Shown here: one piece after another, positions 37,489 through 50,139 of the stretch
Numbering within the stretch: position 1 is the stretch's first letter
Layout: each line of letters starts with the position of its first letter
Source of the DNA: Jacaranda mimosifolia
Taxonomy: Eukaryota > Streptophyta > Magnoliopsida > Lamiales > Bignoniaceae
DNA: 64,000 bases
Assembly (NCBI GenBank): GCA_018894105.1
Contig: CM032125.1
Location: 28,815,032 to 28,879,031, forward strand
Direction of reading: 5' to 3'
The notes under the pieces: model-generated
Told to the model about the DNA's origin: nothing
Database searches by the model: none
Seen by the model: the letters and a program-made list of their open reading frames with translations, nothing else
Program-made: the position numbers and the translations under genes

Positions 37489-40400
37489 GGCTTGTTTGGA
37501 AACGTTTTCCAGAACGCCGTTGTATCGGGGAAACATTTCCAAAAATTGCTGCCCATTTTTTGTTTGATTTTACTGTTTTCATTCCCCAAAAATCCCTTGT
37601 CATACCACAATTACTACACCATTAACCTTTACATTTATCATTCTCCAATGCACTGATCTGCGCAGCATTTCTTCTGTCTCCTCTCTGCCCCATGTCGCGC
37701 CCCTCTCCCCCATACACACTATCTCTCTTCATCTTCTCTTCCCATTCCCTTCCCCCGCAACCCTTTCCCTCTTACTCTAGTTAACATGGCAGTGTTGAAT
37801 CTCGTTTGGTTTATGTTATTGTATCCCAATGAAGGCGTTTAAAACCTAATCCCCTCATAAATTTGGGGAAATCGTGGAGAGATTCCAACGCCGATGGGTA
37901 TATTTGTTTGTACCATGTGGCTTTTGTTTGAAATCGGTCTTAGCAGTGAGGTGCTTGTGGTTTATGTTTCCTTGCGAGTTTCCAGTGGGCTAAGGATTGT
38001 GAGTACTTGTGGACGCCGTTTGTTTTTTCCCATTGAAAAAAATTTGGGATGTTTTGATTTATACTCTGGAAGCCCTCAGTGGTGAGTGTACTATGTGATT
38101 TCTTGCTTTATCTCTCGAACTTGGGGTAAGTTCTCCCTTGTCATGAATGTGTAATGGGCTGTGAAGATGTAGAAAGTGTGTTAAGGGTTTGTGGGTTCTA
38201 TGTTTTTCATTTCAGATTAATGGTATTACTTTCATTGTATGTGAACTTGAGATTTGTGCATATCTTGCCTTGTTGAACCTCTCTGTTTTCAGTTCTTTTG
38301 GCCAATCTGATGTCTATGTTGACATTTGTCCTTGTTGGGGTGTTCTGGAAAGAACACGAGTCCGAAGTTTTGAGAAATTGTGCTTTGCAATCTTTTTCCT
38401 GTACCCTATTCCTAGGGCAATTTCTGTTACTTGTTTTCTTAATGCAAATTAGTACTTCCTTTGACCCAATTTTTGACATATATTGCTCTGTTTAGCTTTA
38501 ATTAGTAGTTACATGAATGTCTAAATGAATGTTAGCTCCTGTATCCCCCTTTTCCCCCTATTATCGCCTAAACCGTGCAGTTTACATTTGACCATGCTGC
38601 TTTCTTACTTTCATGAATTCTGGACTGGTTCTTGGGTTGCTAAAGTGGCGGATATTTCTATTTTCACTTGTTAGCAATAAGGTTCTTGTGATAAGTACAC
38701 TGTTTATGCTTGTATTTGTCTGTTATGTTGACATGGAGTTAAATGTGGCGACACTATATGAACCTCCTGTGTTTGAGGCTACTATGTCTGAGACTACTCT
38801 ATAATCTGGGCCAGAATGTATTTTATATGACTTTTTTTTGTTGAACTGGACTCACTGTGTTGCTGCTCCTACTTTACTAAGGTTGACATTGTGTTTGCTC
38901 TATTAGATTCCATGAAACTGCACTGTTTTATTTTTCTGCCCTCTGTCATGGAATCTTGACTGCTTTTTTTTTTAAATGGTTTCTGCATTTCTTGTGTATG
39001 TGTGGGTGTAGTCATATCAGTTTGCTATTCTTGCTACTCCATTATTGACCCTTAAAGTGTAGACATACTCCTCCATCCACCCATATATTGACCCATTCCT
39101 TGCATGTTTTTACTGAATCCTACACTTGGCCACTACGAGCATATGGAGACTACCAATTCCAAATAATGTGTTGTCTTCACTAAACTTGGGGTTGTATCCC
39201 TCTACTGTTTAAACAATTTATCAGCAGTGACCCTGTGTGAAAACTAATCTACCAATACGGCAAGTACTTCCACTCACAAATTTGACACTCCTTATGCCAC
39301 TCTGCTTGTGTTGATAATGATATTTTAGGTATTTCTGTTATTAATTAAGCTCATCGCTTTTATTAGTGAGATGGGGGACAACTTCTCCATCTCCACCTCC
39401 ACATCCACCTCCCCATGCAGCCCACCACTAGGTTCACCAACCCCAACCTGTTGTAGCTCCTCAGTAAGTTGTAGTCCTTGCCCTTCCTCTTTGCTACTTC
39501 TTTTGTTTGGCCTTCTCTTGTTCTCATTGGTTGTATTTTTTCCCAACATGCTTGATTCTTTTATGTGTGTACCTATGTGTTTGCTTTGAATACTATGCTC
39601 TACATTATATGGTATATTGATGAGGCTGTTGAGGTTGTAGTTTGTTTTAATTTGCTCCTTATTGTGTTTTTGTCCATAATAAGGGCCTTTGACCCTTTAG
39701 TGTGTATAGCATCACTCTTAGGGTTACTCCATGCCAAAAATGGAGAAGTAAGTTATTACCCGTGATGGCTACTTAGGATTGTATTATTGAAGGCCTCGTT
39801 CTGAGACTTCATGAAATACAAACCTTCTTTTGACTAGCCTACTTTTGTAAATGCAATTTGCAGTTGATGATGCTACAAAACTTTTCACACAATGTGTGAG
39901 TGCCCCGTTTGCATCATGATGCTTGGGTGGGTTTGAGGTGCTGCCAACACCTTCTTCACTATTCTGTTGAGTCATTCCTGTCAGGCAGCTTTCCTCCGGT
40001 TCTATTCCCTTTTCTTATTCTGTCTGTGATGAAAAACTGTGGTCATTCCATTACTAAGTTGGTTTCCTTCAATTTTGATCCTTTAACTCTTTTTGGGGTT
40101 AGCAGTCATTTGCTTGTCATTCATCATACTCTGATCTGTTTGTGAGTTAGGGTGTGTGGTCTGTTCTCACCTTGACTGTATCTCATTTTCATTTATCCGG
40201 CGTAATGAGATTCTTGTGCGTATGCATCAATATGCCGGACAATATAATTGTTTACATAAGATGTGTCCTATGTGGGTTGTCTATTGTGGCATATGCTTCG
40301 TTTTAGAAGCTCCTATACTATCTCTATATTCTTGTCTTCTTCCTTTTCGTTGTTAGCATATTTAAGCAGCAAACGGTCAAGTAAATTGGCTATTTTGGTT

Positions 40401-43400
40401 GCATTGAATGTGAATGACCGCATAAAAAAACATACAAGTGATTGGGCATCTAAGTGGATCATATGATTTCATGTTGATGTGGTCCCAAATTTCTCCATAT
40501 CACATTTTACTTCTTCACCCAACAAAATGCATCTTTCCCACCTGGCTGAGATGCATTGCTTGTTTGCCTTTTGTAACAGAGGGGATCCCTACCATTGCTA
40601 GGCTGAAATTGTTACTGGGAAGAAATGGTTGTTGGTTTCACTTTTTTGTATATTGGCATTTTCATTAGTGTTTACTTATTGAATAGATTAATATGAAAAC
40701 TATTATGGAAGGTTGCAGTTATGATGGCAGCTTGAATTTATTAATACCATGTTATAGAAGTTCATTTTTAGTGTAATTACTCATGGTGTAGTATGTGCTT
40801 ACCTTCTGTGACAATTGGGTTTCATGAGTACTATAAATTGGATGGCCTAGCCAATGAATAAACTGGATCATCTTTTTATGCCTCTACTGTCAAACTGAAT
40901 ACCTCTTCCATTTTTTCCATTCATAATTTAATTGAACGTATTGTGTAATGCACATGTAATAGGGATTTTTTTGGTTTTCCATGTGCAAATAAAAAGATCC
41001 ACATACATGGGACTTACACCAAAAGCAACTCTCAACTATTCCCTAATCAAATAATAATTTTGATAGGCAGGAAGGAATATTAAAAAAAGGAATTATAAAT
41101 ATATGTATATATAAGGAAAAAAGTTTATTTACAAATACCAAAGAAATGCAAGTTATATTTTGATCTTGGGGAACATACTATTTACATATTCAAATGTTCA
41201 AATACATATCTTCCATATCACACAATTGTTGGAATAATGTACCACACATCGCATGCATGCTATACATATTTACATCGATCGACAATTAACAATCTAATAC
41301 CATCTTGTAGTGGATATTAAGTTAGATTATAAATTTATAAAAACTAATTACAATCAGCAGAATAGTTGTAATGAATAATTAATAAAGTATGAAAAACACT
41401 TTAGATATGGCAATATATATAATCTTACATAAATGTTAAACAAAAGTTATAGTATGAAAATATACATGCATGTGAAATATACCATATTCAAATATTGAAG
41501 TATAATAAAACATATATATTTTAAAGAAATAAATATTCTCTTCCTTGTAAATTTTACAAAACATATATGCATATAATCTTCAATATATGTTAAAGAAAAT
41601 TTATATTATAAAAATATAGGGCATGTGAAATGTACCATGTTCATACATTTAAGTATAATAAGTAATTTAGAATTTTTAAAAATAAATATTATCTTCCTTG
41701 TAATAACAAATACAAAACATATTACATGTTTGCTTCAAATAATCTAACTAAAGATGTGAAAGAACAAGTTCAATAAAATGAAGGATAGGATGGAAATATA
41801 ACAAAGTATTCGTATATTTAACTTGTTTTCTTTGTTGTGATAGGTAGAAGTAGGCCACGTAAATCTACCTAGGTATGTGTGTTTGAACCGATATATTCAT
41901 ATAAATATATGTATATATATACATTAAATTATATATGTAATTTCAACAAATTGAAATTTGTTTACAAGTATGTTGAAAAAAATAAAAACACAACCGTGCA
42001 TACATAGATGTGAAAATATGAAGATTTACATAAGAAAAAAGTGTATACATGTACATTTTATAAATTATTTATATGTAATGTAATATATGGTCAGTATAAT
42101 AAATTACAGAATTCGGATGAGAAAAAATATTAATACACATATGCAAAATGTCCTTTTGTAAATAATAATTCACGAAACAATCTAATATAAATTATCATAT
42201 TGTACACAATACGTTAGGTAAAAAAAATGTAAATTTATATGTGAAATATAATTAGATAATGAACATAAAGTATGTTTTATATATTGAATACTTTAGCAAC
42301 TAGTACAAATTCATGAAAAATAATTTCGCTACAACTCAGGTTAAAAAAATATATGGAACTACTAATAATTACTCTCCAATGATACGTGATAATATAAATA
42401 TATATATATATATATACACAATATGTACTATTGATACTATTTATATATTGACATAAAATGATATTGTGCGTGTAACTATAATATGAAAATTTTGAAATAT
42501 TTATACAATATAATTAGTTATATAGTAAATAAAATATGTATTAAAAGAAATAGATTCAAAAAATAAATAACTAAAACCAAATAAAGTAAAAAGATAACGA
42601 CAGGAACAATACCTTATAATGTAATGACTACATTAATATGAAAATTAGCTGAACGAGTGCAGTGGACATTAATATGATATAACGGAATGTAACATACAAA
42701 ATGTCCCTATTTTATAATTAATTTAATTCGTACTTATATCTCCATTTTAGACAAAGCTATATATTATGTATATATAAATAATTGTGTTAACTAATATAAA
42801 TACATGTCCAAGAAAATAATAAATATTAGAAACATTAATCAATATATATAGTATCATAGGACAACCAAAAACAATAATATTAAATACATTGATGAAAAAA
42901 ATTTCCGCTCAACCACATTTAGAATGAAAAAGCCAAATTGTACAATAATACAAAAATGTATGTTATAAATAAATATAATTTAATCTTCCTTGTATAATAA
43001 ACATAACATTTCCTTTTATGGAATATATATCCATATATTTATTTAGATATATATATTTATTTTCGTACAAATATATAAATTCGTACTTTTGAGGTGTTAA
43101 ATTGGAATTTTAATTTTTCATGTTTCTCAAAAAAATGAAGAACGTCAACACTTTCATTTATTGTCTCCCATGTTCCATTATATTGCTTACTTTAATGATA
43201 AAGCAAAGGATTTAACAGGATAGGTTGTACTGAGTATATAAGATACAACCCGTGTATTCCACAGGTAAATTTGATCATTCCTAAATTACTTGGACACTTT
43301 TGTACTTCCTGTATTATTGCACTTATTCATCTGTCTTGTCGATTCATAAGTATCTGCGCCTATCTACTCCTGGTTGTACGTATAGTTGCATAAATCCTAC

Positions 43401-43595
43401 AATCTTGCCTTCCGGCAGTGATATATGTGTTATATACTTCATTTAACATTGCTAACATTTTCAATTAACTGTAAGCTTTATGATGTACGTCATACAAAAA
43501 TACTTGTAAAGTACATGGATCCATATGGACATGTCCTATCACACGACGATGAGGGCCAATACAACACCTAATCCGGGGGTCGTAGGTTCGGATAC
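37489..43595. other. Left arm of the giant element, largely non-coding
   Basis: 37660-37800 is pyrimidine-rich, like a leader. 37800-40700 has near-average composition with only short frames, none recognised. 41000-43400 is extremely AT-rich with many ATATA runs and no coding signal. The composition break near 40950 could mark a nested insertion, but I see no ends. Confidence 0.45.
39371..39589 (+). CDS. Hypothetical 72-aa ORF with hydrophobic C-terminal half
   Basis: Not recognised. The first 40 residues are rich in Ser, Thr, Pro and Cys; residues about 40-58 form a strongly hydrophobic stretch (LLLLLFGLLLFSLVVFF) that could span a membrane. There is no promoter or splice evidence. It lies in the left arm of the giant element. 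It may be chance or a decayed exon. Confidence 0.2.
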   Translation: MGDNFSISTSTSTSPCSPPLGSPTPTCCSSSVSCSPCPSSLLLLLFGLLLFSLVVFFPNMLDSFMCVPMCLL

Positions 43596-44512
43596 ATAAG
43601 ATGGCCATTCGCGAATGAAAAATTATTAATTGAGTCTGCATATGATGAATACCAAGCTGGTCAACTTCTTTCCACCACGTTCTCAGTGTACACGTGGAAT
43701 AAGATTTTCCATAAGATGAAAGTGGTGCTACATCCTTCATATACTTACAATGTGAAGCAGCTGAAGCAAAAATGAAATAGACTCCGTGCATCTTGGCGAA
43801 TGTTTCATTCATTGATAACGAATGGTTATAGGTTACGGTTGGGATTACGATCACAACATGATCACAGCTAGCGAGGATCGCATCGCCCGCTGGCTCTCAG
43901 TACATATATTATCTTATCTTTATACAACTTTATCAATTACTCGTTTAATGTTGCTCTCTTTTGTAATATAGGAGCACTCGGATCATACCTCGTTGATAGA
44001 CCATCACTTACCCTATTATGATTATTGTACTGAGATGTTCTCGAAGAATGTTGCATCGATTTCTAATGCTGGGTCTTCTAATCAGCCTGATCTAGCCAGA
44101 CAGTAATCCAAGTGAGAGTGATAATGTGACTGGAGGGAGTATTGGTGGGTCAAAATGCTAAGCTTCATCATATGACATCTTTGCCGACACAGCTGGTACC
44201 CAGGGAGAGGGTTCATCATGATGGAGGAGGGGCAATTAAGGGAAGTTCTATGATAGGGATAAACAAGATCGATTGGAGGAGGTCCTAAACAAATGGGATG
44301 GCATGATGGACGCCAAGTCTGAGAGGATTTGGCCTAAAGCCTATAACTCAATTGCCCAGTATGTTGATGTATTGAGGCACATTAAGGGCCTACCAGACTA
44401 CTTGTTTGGAACGGCTATTAACGTTCTTCAAAGTGCGATGATGAGAAATTTTTTCCTATAACTTGATGATAGAGAGAGACGCATTTGGGCAGAATCCCTA
44501 GGCAATTAGGCA
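43596..44512 (+). pseudogene. Myb/SANT-like protein (Harbinger ORF1 type), copy 1
   Basis: Resembles the DNA-binding accessory protein encoded next to PIF/Harbinger transposases. The first part shows LLIESAYDEYQAGQ and YNVKQLKQK, a stop at about 43777 where Trp is expected, then NRLRASWRMFHSL and YGWDYDHNMITASEDRIARW after a small shift. The C-terminal part is at 44273-44461 (LEEVLNKWDGMMDAKSERIW) and ends with a frame running into RRIWAESLGN at about 44510. Several frame breaks. Confidence 0.65.
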
Positions 44513-44755
44513 CACACAACTCCTGTATTACTCCACATTTGATGTTGGCTTGTTAAATACTTATGTTGCTTGTTTATGTGTTCAGTACTTGTCAGTTTAC
44601 TTTATTCCTACATTTGTTTGTACGAACTTATTTATGACTAACTTAAGAACTAGCAATCCCTTAGTATACGAATTTTTTATGACCCCCCCAACAATCTATG
44701 TAGTGATATCGCTTCAGATTTCACATTGCGTGTGATGCATGTTTTGTCCCCATAG

Positions 44756-46106
44756 ATGGCTAGCGGATCGAGCTCGATGCCACCACATGATGATGAGTTG
44801 GAGTTTAGCGAAGGATAACCTAGCACACCTGGCAGTGATGTATTCGACGGTACGGATGATGTATTATTCATCGTGGATGTCTTGTTGCCTAATCTGTACA
44901 CAATAAAATGCCATATAACACATCTGCTCTCCGTGGTGTGGATTGGGTTGGCGAGATAATGGATAGCCATCTTGACCAATTCTACGATAACCTACGCATG
45001 ATGAAGCCCACATTCATGAGATTAGTCCATGAATTAACCAATCATGGGCTTTTACCTCAAACACAACAGTGTCAGATATCACCAACTGAGGAGGTTGCAA
45101 TGTTAATGCAGACAGTTGGCGAATATCAGAGACAGAGGAATACCATGGAACATTTCTAACACTCTTTGGAGACAGTTAACTGCTATATACGTCATGTAAT
45201 TAGGGCACATAATATGTTAGCGTCTGAGCTCATAACCCCCCTAAATTTTAATGAGGTGCCCACTCAAATTCAATCGAATCTCGACTTCTTCTCGTATTTT
45301 CAGGTATGGAATATATATAGGGTCAACTCTTACTATGCCACCCATCTAATAATTTTTTGTACCTGAACTGATCACATTTGATCCGTAGGGTGCGGTGGGG
45401 TCAATTGACGGCACATTGGTCTATGCCTGGGTACTTGCTCACAGACAAAATGCATATCATTCCCAAAAAAGGAACGTCTCTCAAAATGTGCTCACCATAG
45501 TTGATTTTGACCAAATGTTTACGTATGTATATGCGGGCTGGGAGGGTAGTGCCAATGATGTACGGGTATTGCTGAACGTAATCCAAAGTGACCCTACCTT
45601 TTCCTTCCCCCACTAGCTATCACGATTCGATCCTAATAACATTACATATTTGTTTCTATGTGTTGCACAAAATTTATATTGTTCAACTACTACACAGAAG
45701 ATACTAACAAATTTAGATATTCTCATTTAGAAAAGTATTACCTCATCGATGCTGGCTCCACGATGTATATATGCTTCGTATCCCCATACAGATAGTCTTG
45801 GTACCACTTCCAACAATTCAATGGCACCCCTATGTATATTGGGCCAAGGGAGCTGTTCAACCATAGACATACACGACTGAGGAACACCATAGAATGGATG
45901 TTTGGGATTTTAAGAAGCAGTTCCCAATTCTAGCTTGGGATATGCTGAGCTACATGGTCGCATGGCAGGTTGATATTGTCATTGCATGTTATGCACTGCA
46001 TAATTTCAGCCGTAAGTATAATTGGGATGGCAACATTTTTGCGACCTCAGATCCCAAACCTGACACCGACTGGGAGACCTTCTACCACCGTGGTCACCCG
46101 AGCTAG
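44756..46106 (+). pseudogene. PIF/Harbinger DDE transposase, decayed
   Basis: The N-terminal part at 44908-45159 reads MPYNTSALRGVDWVGEIMDS and EEVAMLMQTVGEYQRQRNT, the helix-turn-helix region of Harbinger transposases. After an in-frame stop (45157-45159) the same frame continues to SYFQ at about 45303. A GT-AG intron (45304-45389) follows. The next exon carries the first two catalytic Asp residues in SIDGTLVYAW and YAGWEGSANDVRVL. The third catalytic residue, Glu, is in RLRNTIEWMFGIL near 45890. A shift then leads to IVIACYALHNFSRK. A stop at 45614-45616 and one or more shifts break it. All three catalytic residues can be seen. Confidence 0.85.
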
Positions 46107-46441
46107 CAAGAGATACATGCACAGTCTGAATTTCGAGATGATCTGGCACAATGGTTGTAGGCCGACATGCATTGATCGGTTTAAATTGAATATTTAAATC
46201 CACAATATCATGCTGTATGTGTGTTGCTACACCTGTACTGTTTTAGAACTACTTGTCATCACTTAATATTTTTAACTGAAAATTACTATCGCCACATTAT
46301 AATACCTGATGATTAAATATCTGTATGTATCATCACGTGTCACATGTAGTGATATCTTTGTCTTTCTTGTTGCACTGTAACATGATAAAAATATTGTTAT
46401 GTAATTTATGTAATGAGATATGTGGTATATTTTACTGAAGG

Positions 46442-46882
46442 ATGAGTAGGTCCGATTCTCCTATGTGTGCATGCGATGCTAGCCCCATGCGAGTCCTTAT
46501 GGCCAGGATAGGAAGGAGCTATGAACGTTACTTTTTTAGATGTCTAGCTGGCCTTGAGTACCCACGCAGCTTCATATGGGCAAACAGTGGATGTGGGGAG
46601 ACAACAGGTATGTATAGGCAGCGTCAACCTATTTAGCGCTGCCTCATCGAGTAGTACTTATAGCATATCTACATTCAAAGGTGGTTCTTTTGGGATTGCA
46701 TCACCGAGTAGAATTTCTTGCAATAAGCATAGCTCTATGTGCACTGATCAGCACACACTACCACATTTAGCACATCATATAGGGCCACTCTTGCTATTAC
46801 CCTTATTTGGTTGTTGTATATGTATTTTATTGTTTGTGCTGCTGCTCCTACTAGCAGTCTTATTTAAGATATTATATGTTTG
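46442..46882 (+). pseudogene. GRF-type zinc-finger reading frame with hydrophobic tail
   Basis: 46442-46636 encodes a Cys-rich module (CACDASPMRVLMARIGRSYE, then FRCLAG and SFIWAN) spaced like a GRF zinc finger (C-x-C, Gly-Arg, Phe-x-C, Phe-x-Trp). A second frame to 46882 ends in a very hydrophobic stretch (LLFVLLLLLAVLFKIL). Plant GRF-finger proteins with a C-terminal membrane segment are common in repeat-rich regions. The two parts lie in different frames, joined by a splice or a shift near 46610. It is unusual inside a Harbinger element. Confidence 0.45.
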
Positions 46883-47010
46883 ACCACCTGCTATGGGTGG
46901 TGGAAACAAACAGGTTCATGTAGTAACGGAGCACTTATAATTGCCTTTTCGTATGGTTCTGTACCATACTCAAATCTATTATATATGTTACTTTTTAATA
47001 TTCATTACTA

Positions 47011-47577
47011 TTGGATACGGTCCTCGAACCATACAAGTACGAGTCGGGGTCATCGATGGACAATCCTAGCACCGACATTGCAAATGTATGGGGACTTGAT
47101 ATGGAAGAGCACTTCATGCATATGTTGCTAGATGCTAACACAATTGGCTCCCTGATGGATGAACGGTACGTACCGATATGCATGCCTGGCATAGCTAACA
47201 AACTTGGTCGGCACTTCAGCATTTATAAACTACTGATTTTGTAAAGGAGAAATTTACTGAGCTTAAGGAGCGCTACAACACAATGAAGGCGATCATCGAG
47301 AATCCTGACGTCTTCTATGAGCCGTCAACAGGTGATATTTACGGGCCTACTGTTATGCAACTGGAGCTTCAAGCAGTAAGGATACTGTGTACTGCCATCT
47401 TCAGCTTAATCTTTCGTATGATTATTTTGTGTTTCATAACCAATTTTATTCTTTCATGTGTGCGCAGAGATACCAACTTGCAAACCGCTATTGGCTGTAT
47501 ACGGAGACTAGATACGACCTCCTATTTGAGATATTTACACCGCGTGAAAAGACCACAACGAACTGGCAATAGCTCGA
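47011..47577 (+). pseudogene. Myb/SANT-like protein, copy 2
   Basis: Reads MEEHFMHMLLDANTIGSLMD, then after a one-base shift near 47240 FVKEKFTELKERYNTMKAI. A GT-AG intron (about 47375-47466) leads to RYQLANRYWLYTETRYDLLF and EIFTPREKTTTNW. This is the other common Myb/SANT-like layout (PF12776 type). It differs from copies 1 and 3, so it is not a simple local duplicate. Confidence 0.6.
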
Positions 47578-48067
47578 GCCAGTAAAATAGACATAACGAT
47601 CTATTATTAAATCAGTAGGAACGCCATGTTATTGTATCAGGTGCAGGCACATCACGTAGTTCTTTGTGCTTGCAAGGGTCATCTAGGCCTGACATCCCAC
47701 ATTCTCATTCAACTCAAGTTAGAGCAAACATGCCTGCTAGCTCAGACGGCGGAATCAATAAGGGTTCGGGAGTTGGGCCTGTCACGTCATAGTCTGAGAT
47801 TATTCGTCGAATCGGCATAAGACTATCGAGATGGCGTGGTTCACCTTTTTTTTGCCAAGTTAGTACGGGTCGCACACTGGACCGACCGACCATCTACATC
47901 ATCTTGAATTTGCTGTAATCTGAATGTATTATTATTATATATCGTACTGATTGTACCCTAAATGACTTTATGTACTATAGAATTCTAGTTGGTGTTGGTA
48001 ATGAATATTATACATGATGAATGGACATACCATGTATGAGTTAAGTTTTATTTGTTGACATCTTTAC

Positions 48068-48738
48068 ATGTATCACGATATTAATACTACGACCATAGAC
48101 TATGCTAGGATTATCCAATGGGACAGATCGACTCGTAATGTGCCTATTCATGGTATATTTCATGAAACCTACTGGAGGCCTCATGAAGAGGCTGTCCTAA
48201 TCACTTACTTGATGAATACTGTGCCTTCATGTGACATCTCTAATAGCCAGGTCCTCATGGATGAGTGCTCCCACATTGCACGCTGACTGTCTAGGATGTT
48301 TGGGAGGGTGAGGACTATTAATGAAGTTAAGATGAAGATTCAGCAACTGTGTGGTCGATACTATGCATTTGTGGAGTACATGACTATACCTGGGGTGCAG
48401 TACAATGCCGACACCATGGTGGTGCATGTTGACACAAAGTACTGGCCGCATGTTGGGAATGTAAGTTAAGTTTACCATATTTTTCATTTCAAATAATATA
48501 CTATACATATATACTCATCTCACATTACACATTGGAAATTGTAATGTACCTCGCTCAGGAGACTATCAGGCAGAGTTATTTTTGTGTATTCGGAGAGCCC
48601 TTATACCTCCCGCTACTGTACATATTTGCCGACGGTCGTGCAACCAACCTATATGATAGTGGGACAGCAGGAGATGCATCAGCACCCCCATTGGCACCTA
48701 GGGCACGTGGTAGGTTCCATGATTACACGGATATGTGA
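48068..48738 (+). pseudogene. Myb/SANT-like protein, copy 3
   Basis: Reads YWRPHEEAVLITYLMNTV, a stop at 48284-48286, then in the same frame GRVRTINEVKMKIQQLCGRY and DTKYWPHVGN. A GT-AG intron (about 48462-48558) leads to FGEPLYLPLLYIFADGRATN and a stop at 48736-48738. Only one nonsense change is visible, so it is the least decayed of the element's ORFs. Confidence 0.6.
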
Positions 48739-49301
48739 TAACTCTACCTCAGAGTGCACCCCCTTGATATCATGATGTCTTCATTTATATGTTATGTACA
48801 ATTTCCAGACATACATAATATTATTAGAACACTTTCATCTTTTAATTTTGCGTGTGATATGGACGAATGCTACGTTAAAAAAAGCTAGTGTTTGGATTGA
48901 TTTATTTTATTCTTTCTATCGGCATAAGATATGCTTCCTATACTATACAAATATGACTTCCTTTTTAATCCAACACACTCAAACGTAATATACAATCTTA
49001 TATTGATAATATTAATAATAGTAATAATAATAACAATATCAGTAATAATAGTAATATAAATATTAATAATAACATTTACTAATTCTATTGTGACTGTTTA
49101 TATTCATGTATCGTAATTATTAATTTCCTCCACCCCGTATTCAAGCACAGTTTGATTTTAATTACACTTTTTTTTTTGGCATTTCCATCACATTTCTTTG
49201 TCCACGTATCTATAAATACAACTTGTTTTTCAATCTAAGACACTCATATGTATCGTATAAAGCGTAATAATAATAACAGTAATAACAATATTAAGAAAAT
49301 T

Positions 49302-49302
<1 letters not shown>

Positions 49303-49353
<51 letters not shown>
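49303..49353. repeat. TAA microsatellite
   Basis: About 17 TAA units in the right arm of the giant element; looser TAA-rich sequence starts near 49000. Confidence 0.85.
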
Positions 49354-49356
<3 letters not shown>

Positions 49357-50139
49357 TAAAACAAAATTTCGACTAACAAACAAATCCATAAAATATTATA
49401 ATACAACCCACTTAATCATTACATCAACATTACAAACTTACAACATAATTATATCTCTTCACTACATATACATACATATATACACAATATTTTTTATTAT
49501 TATCCTTACAATTCAAAAAATTCTTTAATCTCAAATTCCATCCCCAAACACCAACACAAAAGTAATGATTTAACATCTATAGTAAAAAATGCCTCATACA
49601 AAATATAACCAAACATATCAAAACTCCCCAAACCCAATTTTTTACAATTCTTAAAAACATAACCAAATATCAATCACATTCCCCAACCTTCATTTCACAT
49701 TCTCCCACAATTCTTTCATTATTCATTTTCTCAAAACACACAATAAACACATAATAAAATCAAATATAAAACATATCCAAACACTACCTGAATTTTTAAA
49801 AATTTTCATCGATGATATCAGCAAATGTTGTTGATTTGATCAACAGTTAAATTTATTTGTTAGACAACAACAAATATTATGAGAGGTAATGTAGTTTTCA
49901 AAACAACGAAAATATACTTTAAATTATTGTTAAACCTCATAAAAGATCACTTTAATTATTTCATATATTAATAATAAATTTAATACAACTCTCAATAATT
50001 AATTAATCAATATGAATAATAAATAGAATTATATTTACTTTAACATATAGCGGAACAAATAATAATCCCATATGGTATGACTAGAATCTAAAATATTACA
50101 CATATTGCTTGCTCACATCACAACTTACTACTTCACTTA

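Larger units (their letters stand above)
37488..49788 (+). mobile_element. Giant (12.3 kb) PIF/Harbinger-like element
   Basis: Left end GGGCTTGTTTGGAAACG; right end, reverse complemented, GGTAGTGTTTGGATATG. Flanked by TGA (37485-37487 and 49789-49791). The paralogous copy A has one uninterrupted TGA at this place (about 33250-33252), so the whole block behaves as one insertion. Contents in order: a long non-coding left arm (37488-41000), a very AT-rich stretch (41000-43400), a Myb/SANT-like relic, a DDE transposase relic, a GRF zinc-finger relic, two more Myb/SANT-like relics, then an AT-rich right arm. Most of its reading frames are broken. Confidence 0.75.

Noticed and set aside
43465..43854. 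129-residue minus-strand frame
   Set aside because: Antisense to the first Myb/SANT-like relic.
48887..49788. A separate MITE with left end GCTAGTGTTTGGATTG sharing the right end of the giant element
   Set aside because: The left end at 48887 is not preceded by TGA, while the left end at 37488 is, and the empty site in copy A fits one 12.3-kb insertion. A nested relative is possible but not needed.
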